Positions 57,071 to 64,000 of a stretch of 64,000 bases of DNA are shown in pieces; within the stretch, counting starts at the first letter, position 1, and the number at the start of each line of letters is the position of its first letter. The notes beneath the pieces are model-generated. The model searched no databases. It saw only the letters and a program-made list of their open reading frames with translations, and was not told where the DNA came from. The position numbers and the translations under genes were made by a program. Source of the stretch: Clitoria ternatea (lineage: Eukaryota > Streptophyta > Magnoliopsida > Fabales > Fabaceae); NCBI GenBank assembly GCA_037962975.1, contig CM075669.1:88766001-88830000 (forward strand), given 5' to 3'.

Positions 57071-59180
57071 AACCAAATAAGTTAATGTTCAAGGTTTCGT
57101 GTAAACCAAAAATTAGAAAACTTTATATGGCTTGAGCGAGAATCCATCTTGCTTGAGCAAGAATACCAGATCATACCCAAAAAGCATGGGAAATTCATAA
57201 CTCAACATGCCAAAACTAACCCTAAGCAAAATTGATCAAAATTGGTATAACACATACATCATATTAGGCATTTAAAACTTGTCTCAAACCTTCATACTCA
57301 ATAATATTCATTCCAATTCATTAATTATATTAAAATTAAACTTATCATCTTCACACATATGTATTTATGTATATTTCCATAACAATCATCACATGTTCTC
57401 ATACACCATCCTCGATAATCATAGATTGCCATTCACATTATTTCAATATCTACATGGCAAGGCAAGCATGAGTACTAATCACATACAATAATCACTATCA
57501 TTCTACTTATGTAATTTGAATGTAAACTCCTCTCCTACCTCGAGGGAAGAGTCGCAACCAAATGCACGCTCCTAATGCTCCGCCACATAATCTGGAACAT
57601 TATCTACATATTACATACACATGCATTCATACAATCAATAAACCATCTCAAGGCATTTCTCATAAATTTTAAATAATTATTTATATTTTGTAAGGCTTGT
57701 GAACAAGATCTAAACTTGTCAAAACACCAATTTATGCCATTGTGTTAGGCTTCAGGAATTCCTTTTCCAAAACCATGATTCTCTAGATCTAAAAGGGTTA
57801 ACCATACCCAACAACATCAACACATCCTTCCATCACCTAAGATGCATTCCATCTTACATCAATCTTTCAAATGCCACTTAGAGTTCAATATGTGCTATCT
57901 TGGACACATTAAATCCATCATTGATCAACAAGTTCAATCAGCACCCCAACATGGTCTAAGGCCTTATTAAGTCACAATCTCATTTCATTTCCTTAATCTA
58001 TCACTATTAGTGATTCACCATTATCATCATCATCATAAACAACAATAATCAAAATTAATTCTCTTAGTCACCATATACACATTTTTAAATCTTAAGATTA
58101 GGGCTCTTTAAAGAATTCAATAGCTATCATTCTTATGATTCAAGCCTTTCTTAGCCATATCTTTACCTTTAGCACACTAAACAACTTGGGGGTCATTAAT
58201 CTAATTTTCTTGATTCCACAATTCCTCAACCTCAATCATCAATATTACTCATTCAAAACTCTTTCTTATATATAAAATCACTCTTATATCAATAACTCAT
58301 AATTTTCTTAAGGATTCCCCAAAGCCCCAAAACCTTAATGCCTAGGGTTTCCATCAAAAATCCTCAATCATCAATTTCACCTATTCATAAGCTTCATTTC
58401 AAGCACCCATAAGCTAACAACATAACATTCTAACCATTAATCATAACAACAACAATTTCCCAATGGTTTTCTAACCTAGGGTTTAGTTCCATATACCATT
58501 ATCCATCAAAATAACATCCAACCTTCCATCACTATACTTAAATAAGCTCAAAATCATAAGCAAAAGCCATGAGTGATCAAAATCATACCTCTTTCTCCAA
58601 GCTCAAGCCCCAAAACGAAAATGAGAGGGAGAGAAGAGGAGATAAGCCAAGCTTGCCTCCATGTCCAATACAAGATTCATAAACCCAAGGAATCCTCTTG
58701 ATTTTGGGTGTTAATGGCCATGGGTGGTCGTGGTCACATTTAGCAAGAGAAGGGATGGAGAAGAAGAAAGAAATGAAGAAAGAGAGAGGAGGGGAAAGCA
58801 ACGTGAAATGAGGGAGAAGAGAAGGGAGTGTTATGTTTTATTTTTAACACTCATTAGTAATTTCTCCGTTTTATAATAAACAAGATCTTCGTTCGGGCTC
58901 AATACTTTACTCAAAAATTATTCCGAGGATATAGTCGTATCCCTAATAATGTTCTTAATAGCTTTGACCAATGGTATCTCAATCGGAGATACTTGGTCTG
59001 ACACCTATATTCTAATTGGGTATAATTTTAACTCCTAACATCTCAATAAATTATAAATAATCCATAATAAATCCCATTTTAATTATTCCAATATTTTTGG
59101 GACACTCATTAACTCATTTATAATTATTTAATATTTATTCTGCATATTTAATCATTTTTATAAAAATTCAGGATGTTACA
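57071..59180 (-). repeat. LTR of a gypsy-type element, minus orientation
   Basis: The right edge GGATGTTACA at 59180 (minus strand TGTAACATCC) is followed by CCACCCACCTAAAAGAAATT, which on the minus strand is a polypurine tract, AATTTCTTTTAGGTGGGTGG. This is the same arrangement as at 24250-24300. It contains GCTTGAGCGAGAATCC and TTGCTTGAGCAAG near 57132-57165. The left edge is not certain because it merges with the broken end of CACTA-3. No partner LTR was found in the window. Confidence 0.65.
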
Positions 59181-60837
59181 ATCCACCCACCTAAAAGAAA
59201 TTTCATCCTCGAAATTGAACCTCGACAAATATAACGTAAGGCTATACTTTAGGCCGCACACCTTTAGAGTTCAATTACACCATGGAATAACATCAGACTT
59301 CCCAAGGTCCATCAAGACATGTTCATCATCATTACATCATTCTTAACATAAAATTTTCTACATCCAAAGTGTGTCATACGTCTTTGATCCTGACTCTTCC
59401 AACAGAGCACACATGTTCATACTCAGCACGACCGGATAGGCTCGGTACATTCACCATAAGCAGTTACAACCCTACACCTGCCCGGCCTACGTGTTGCTGC
59501 ATCCGACATACAGGAAGGTGCCCCAATCTCACTGTGGTTACCACAAACATATGAAGTCGACGCATAAGTGCATGTTGCCACAATGCCTATGGTATGTAAG
59601 GCCATATCGGGACCAGTACTTTGTATTCCTATTGCTCACATCGGTCATACTTATTCAAATAGTACAAGTCTACATAAGACCAGTGACAATTCTCCCAAGC
59701 CCGCAACTAACATGTTCAAGTCTCATAGTCCGGCATAATTCACGCCATACCAATCATCAAATATTAATCAACAACACCCTAAGTTGGTGTACCAACCACA
59801 TATTTCCAATCATCACAGGGTAAATACCCCATCATCGAACTTCACCCACCCAGAATCCAGGATCAAATAGTCTAAAACTTCTCATCTTATTCACATATCG
59901 TTGGCTATAAATCGTTTTAAGCCTAAACGAGTTACTAAACTCATAGGAGGTACGCAACTCTGAAGTTAAAATAGGGTCCTCAACCGCATAACAAGCTTTC
60001 ACATTAGGGATTCTCCTCACAATTTTCAACTCAAACTCATAAGTTGGACATACATCACATATCGTATCACTTTATTATGTGGTTTCTATCACCAACATGT
60101 CATCTTTCAAATTAAATGGGAAGTAATAACATGATCTAATTTCCTTTTACCAACCCATATTCACATATGTTATGTCAATGTTTTATCATAGCTCTTAGCT
60201 AATTCGTTAATCACATATTCAAGGGCACACAATCTAGCCCAAGGTCCTACCATAAAATCATGTCTCATTCAACGCCAAATCATACCCCGAATTCAACATT
60301 ATTACTCATCAATCATTAGGGGTTACATTCATCCTTCGTATTCCATCACATGTCGGCTCTAACCTCAAACACTTAGTTCATAATTAATTTCACTATAGTC
60401 CAACTATTTACAGGGCTCATCCAATCACTAGACTTAGAAAGTCTAAGAGTTATTTAAGACCTATTGTGGAATACTCCCACAACACACAACATCACTAAGC
60501 ATGGCTTATCCAATTAACATAGAGCCTAGACTACTATAGGGTCTAATAAAATCAATCATCCATAAAGTTTCATATCCCAAGATCATGTCAAGTCAGGCTA
60601 GGGTTACGACATTCAGTGGGTCATAATTAATTCAATTATTCACTCGGTTCACAAACATAAAACCAAGTCAAACCCCAATTATATACGTTCATAATTTCAA
60701 ATTTCACCATTTATTCGTGTCCTCAATCTAGGGAGGCGTAACAGTTTACTTACATCATACAATATAAGGTTTTTATGCCAAAGGGCATAGAATCCATCCT
60801 TCAAATTTTTGCACAACCCAACATTTCAATTCATAGG
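59181..60837 (-). other. Internal region of a retroelement, non-coding or decayed
   Basis: It follows the polypurine tract but shows no integrase or other pol motif, unlike 24323-25721. Frames are short and unmatched. It could be a LARD-type interior or an unrelated fragment. Confidence 0.4.
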
Positions 60838-61907
60838 TGATGCATAAATCCTGAGCCATTAACTTGGTGTGTAACTCTCGAAGGATTTATATTCTTTTGG
60901 CAAGCGCACCAATCGTTAAATTTGTAATATATTTAATCATCCCACAGGGATTGAGGTAATTACTACAATCTCAGACTAGCACAAGCTGAACCAGAACAAT
61001 GTAGTGAAGAATTCATTATGTTTTTGTTGTTTTATACTTTCTATGTTTTTGTATTTCCAGAAACAATATAGGAGATGAAATGTGATTAATGGAGGATAGG
61101 TTAGGATTACTTCAGCGTATAACTTCATCAAGGAACATGCAATCGAGGTTCAATTAAGCTTCAGATGCAAAAGGACAATTCACAGATGGTTAATCCTGAA
61201 TTCCTTAGGTAATTAACACTAATTCCTAAGCATTAAACCCTAATCCCTTAGGTGTTCAGTGACAGAGAAATCTAATGCAAAATTAGGGATTGAACCCTAA
61301 CTATTCACCTAATTACTAGGCCTGAATTAGTTAGGAAGCTAGAAGTTACCTAAGCCTCAACCATGATTCCTCACTGGTGAGATTCTTCATTTGGATCTAA
61401 ATTTGTCAATTCAGCAGAGTAGATCCACTTCTCAGCTTGTTCTCCTCTTGCTTCAGAAGATAATTTCCTCAATGCAGCTTCAAGATTCCATCGGAAGCTT
61501 CAACAATCCCAACTTTAGGGGTTTAGAAACCCATAGGAATGGATTCTAGTGAAGGAATGTGGAAAGACATGGATGAGAGAGTTTAGAGAGAAAAGAATTA
61601 GAGAGAGATTAGAAATGAGAAAATAAATCGTGTTATTATTTGTGTGTTCCCTCTTTGTCATCCCCTTTATAGAGTATTTACAAGTATATATAGATAACTT
61701 ATAGCTAGCTAACTAACTAACTAATTATAAGAGAAACTTAATTAATAATTAAGATAACTAAACTAATTATATGATTACAGAGAAATGATTAATTACAAAA
61801 CATTACTTAAATTACTAAGGTACAATAGAAAACAAAAACGGATACATAACTAATGAATGGGAACTGCAACACTTCACTTGGAGGGAAAAATAACGAACTG
61901 AATAAAC

Positions 61908-62210
61908 AACTTCACGCTTGAGCGTGATTAACGTGCGCTTAAGCTTGAGCTTTACTTTATGCATTCTGTTGAATATTCGCTTAAGCATGATTGCATTTGG
62001 TCTTCATGCTTGAGCGTGAATGGAAGGCGCTTAACCGCGAGTGTTAAACTCACGGATGCAGTGAAGTCACGCTTAAGCGTGACTATGGTCTGCTTAAGCG
62101 TGATCGCGTATCTTTACTTCATGCAATGTTTTCTTCCTTTTTCGTGAATGCATGTATCCTGCATGCTTGAAAGCTTTCATGCTTGAGCTTGAAGGTTTCA
62201 CGATTGAGCT
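61908..62210. repeat. Cluster of CGCTTAAGCG-type palindromes in the LTR
   Basis: Variants include CACGCTTGAGCGTG (61913), TGCGCTTAAGC, CATGCTTGAGCGTGAATG, CACGCTTAAGCGTGAC, TGCTTAAGCGTGATCGCG and CATGCTTGAGCTTGAAGG. At least eight lie in 300 bp. Confidence 0.8.
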
Positions 62211-62237
62211 TGAAGCTTCTCTTTTCAGGTTCTGTTT

Positions 62238-62345
62238 GTGTGCGTACATACGCTAGAATCACATGTAAACAAATAAATGCCTAGCGTATGTACGCTGGCT
62301 TTCTAGCGTATGTACGATGGCTTTCTAGCGTATGTACGCTGGGTT
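62238..62345. repeat. Tandem AGCGTATGTACGCT near-palindromes
   Basis: CTAGCGTATGTACGCTGG occurs three times (once with GATGG) at 22-24 bp spacing over 62280-62342, separated by CTTT. An inverted relative GTACATACGCTAG lies at 62244-62256. The core AGCGTA-TG-TACGCT is itself palindromic except for its centre. Confidence 0.85.
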
Positions 62346-62545
62346 AATAAATCTCTCAATACACATAATTCCTTATATACTTATCTTTTTAACCATTTTC
62401 TTGCACAATTTAAACACTTTTGAATTAAATAACTAAAACAAGAATTATTGATAATTTATTAAATAATAATGCCAAACTAAACAATATTTAATGGATTAAG
62501 TTAAATTAAAGATGAAATTATTAAGTCTTTTCAAGACTTATCACA

Positions 62546-64000
62546 TCCCTAAACTTAAAACTTGCTTGTCCTCAAGCAAGGACTCAGATTAATGATAGAT
62601 GTCTAATTTATATAGATTTTATGGTAAAAATAGAGCCAAAGTTGGACATAATGTGCAATGTTTGTTATTTTGTAAGCTGTATAGGACATAATTTAGGATA
62701 TAAGCATTGTGCAAGCTTGATTGGTTAATAAGTGTTATCAAATCCCAAAATTTTGATGTAATTTCAGGAAAAATAAAGAAGAAAGAAGAAGGGAAAAGGA
62801 AAAGAAAGAGTTTTTACCAACAATGTTCAAGTTAAGAGCAAAGTTATCAAACTCGCTCAAGTGAAGGTCATTCTCGCTTGAGCGAATCAAGTCGCTGTAG
62901 CCAATAGAAGGCTCGCTTGAGCGAGCCAGGCATTCAACAAATGCAAGTAACAAGGCAGCCATCGCTTAAGCGAGAAACTAATTCGCTTAAGCGAATTTGG
63001 ACCAGTGAGGATTGATGAATTAGTCGCTCAAGCGAAGTAGTTTTGTTTGAGTGAAAATGGTCCTGAATGCAAAGATGAAGACTTCACTCAGGCGAAACCA
63101 CAAATGCATCAAACGAAATTCCACCAGTGAGTTACAATATTGAAGTCACTTGAGCGACTCTATTTCGCTCAAGCAAAAATTATACAGAATCAAAAGTGTA
63201 AGGCTTCGCTGCAGCGGAATAACTATGGCTTAAGCGAAATTGGAACAGGGGATCATCAACTTGAGTTTCGCTCGAGCGAAAGTTATCGCTTGAGCAAATC
63301 AAGCATGCAAGTGAAGCAGGACATGGAATTCCTTTGAGTTGAAGAATGCTTCTCGCTTGAGCAAGATTTAAACTCGCTTGAGCGAGTGAAGCATTATAAA
63401 AGGGAAACAAGATTTCAAATGAGTATGCGCGGAGCTTAGGTTTCTCTTCTTCCTTACATCAATGTTGTATGAACATGGCTACTATGAGTAGCTAACTCTC
63501 TCATTGGGATTGGAGGTAACCAATCAATCTAGATGAACATGTGTTTGGTATTTATGTAATCGATGAATTTGTTTTATGATTCTTGGTCTTTCATTTCATG
63601 TTTATTGCTTGAATATGCTTGATCAATATTTTCTTGATTTAAGTTTACATTTGTTGTTAGAAAATAACTTACAAAAATGGATCTAAATGAAATGCTCATT
63701 GTGAGTAAATAACCAGGAATGGTATTTAACGCAGTGAACGTCTAAATAATCATACTTAATGCTGGAATAGATTTGAAACAATCAAGGAATTGACGTTATC
63801 AAATCTATTCTTATGAGTTTCATAGTCAAGGAATCGATAAGAATAACTTGGATTATGACGTAAAGAATCATATTGCAAAAGTCGTTTATATGAATATTGA
63901 CTGTGTATCGGAAGGTGAGACAGGTGAATCTAAATCCCATTTGCTAAACTTTGTTATTTCAACAATATTACTTGTATTATTTTCATGCATTCTTTATATA
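62546..64000 (+). other. Retroelement interior and probable further LTR
   Basis: No gene. 62546-62700 is the internal flank of the previous LTR. From about 62750 the sequence has LTR character in plus orientation. A TATAAAAGG box sits at 63395-63403. Downstream come leader-like GCTTAGGTTTCTCTTCTTCC and text such as ATGAACATGGCTACTATGAG, which resembles plant gypsy LTRs from memory. The edges could not be set; it continues beyond the window. Confidence 0.45.
62848..63392. repeat. Dense cluster of TCGCTTGAGCGA-type palindromes
   Basis: About 16 occurrences of perfect or one-to-three-mismatch forms: CTCGCTTGAGCGAAT, GCTCGCTTGAGCGAGCC, ATCGCTTAAGCGAGAA, ATTCGCTTAAGCGAAT, GTCGCTCAAGCGAAG, TTTCGCTCGAGCGAAAG, CTCGCTTGAGCGAGTG and weaker ones such as TTCGCTGCAGCGGAA. 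The sequence between them is unrelated, so this is not a simple tandem repeat. The cluster ends directly before the TATA box at 63395. Confidence 0.9.

Larger units (their letters stand above)
60838..62545 (-). repeat. LTR of a second retroelement, minus orientation
   Basis: On the minus strand it begins TGTGATAAGTCTTGAAAAGA (62545) and ends GGATTTATGCATCA (60838), TG...CA. It is preceded by CTTGCTTGAGGACAAGCAAG and GTTTTAAGTTTAGGGA, the tract that stands before 3' LTRs in many plant gypsy elements. A segment near 60897-60955 (TTTTGGCAAGCGCACCAATC, ATCCCACAGGGATTGAGG) is common in such LTR ends. No TSD is seen, so it is more likely the 3' LTR of an element extending right than a solo LTR. Confidence 0.65.

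Noticed and set aside
60838..62545. Solo LTR
   Set aside because: No 5-bp duplication flanks it, and a polypurine-type tract lies directly beside its minus-strand start, so it is better read as a 3' LTR.
62848..63392. Reading the palindrome cluster as a CRISPR-like array
   Set aside because: Spacers are irregular in length, the motif is a degenerate palindrome in a plant LTR, and no cas gene exists.

Overview
The window looks like repeat-rich DNA from a flowering plant nuclear genome: GT-AG introns, one intronless PLS-type PPR gene, Ty3/gypsy and copia-like LTR retrotransposons, CACTA (En/Spm) transposons, a Helitron and several MITEs, all in AT-rich DNA. The overall repeat texture suggests a dicot, perhaps a legume, but that is an impression from memory and cannot be shown from the sequence alone. 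I see no prokaryotic or organellar gene organisation, no CRISPR array, no rRNA and no tRNA.

The only host gene I can support is a DYW-class pentatricopeptide repeat gene (6746-8593, +). It is flanked by a Harbinger-like MITE that ends 93 bp before its ATG, and a 1.13-kb near-palindrome lies downstream of it. To its left are the end of one CACTA element (to 1902) inside a gypsy pol remnant (1903-3112), joined to a decayed Helitron (about 3113-5693) whose last helicase exon is tandemly repeated.

From 10887 to 32385 runs a nested stack. The outer layer is CACTA-1 (TSD TCT on both sides). Its transposase is split by a copia-like solo LTR (13092-17037, TSD GAAAG), which was itself rearranged around a second LTR. 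Its second gene is followed by a nearly complete Ty3/gypsy chromovirus-like element on the minus strand (21390-31910, TSD ATTTA, LTRs about 2.87 kb). Next come MITEs and microsatellites, then a short non-autonomous LTR element (34015-38095, TSD GAAAA). A gene-free stretch with further MITEs extends to 44796.

CACTA-2 (44797-53758, TSD AAA) is full length. It carries a TNP2-type transposase (46644-49818) and a second, intron-rich gene that combines an En/Spm Transposase_24 region, a coiled coil and a Ulp1/C48 protease-like C-terminus (49926-53031). CACTA-3 (54312 to about 57070) keeps one end and the Ulp1 part of the second gene in the opposite direction, and is cut off by LTR material. The rest, to 64000, is LTR-retrotransposon sequence: an LTR (about 57071-59180) with its internal flank, a second LTR (60838-62545), and a region dense in the palindrome TCGCTTGAGCGA.

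The transposon genes work as one family. TNP2 would be the catalytic transposase. The second product would bind DNA and may act as a cysteine protease. The subterminal inverted motifs would be the binding sites. All copies are broken, almost always by C-to-T or G-to-A changes. CACTA-1 and CACTA-2 share a frameshift and two stops, so they may have been moved in trans. I found no clearly new defence or metabolic system. The most unusual signals are the recurring palindromes in several LTRs, the Ulp1-fused CACTA lineage, and the large palindrome downstream of the PPR gene.
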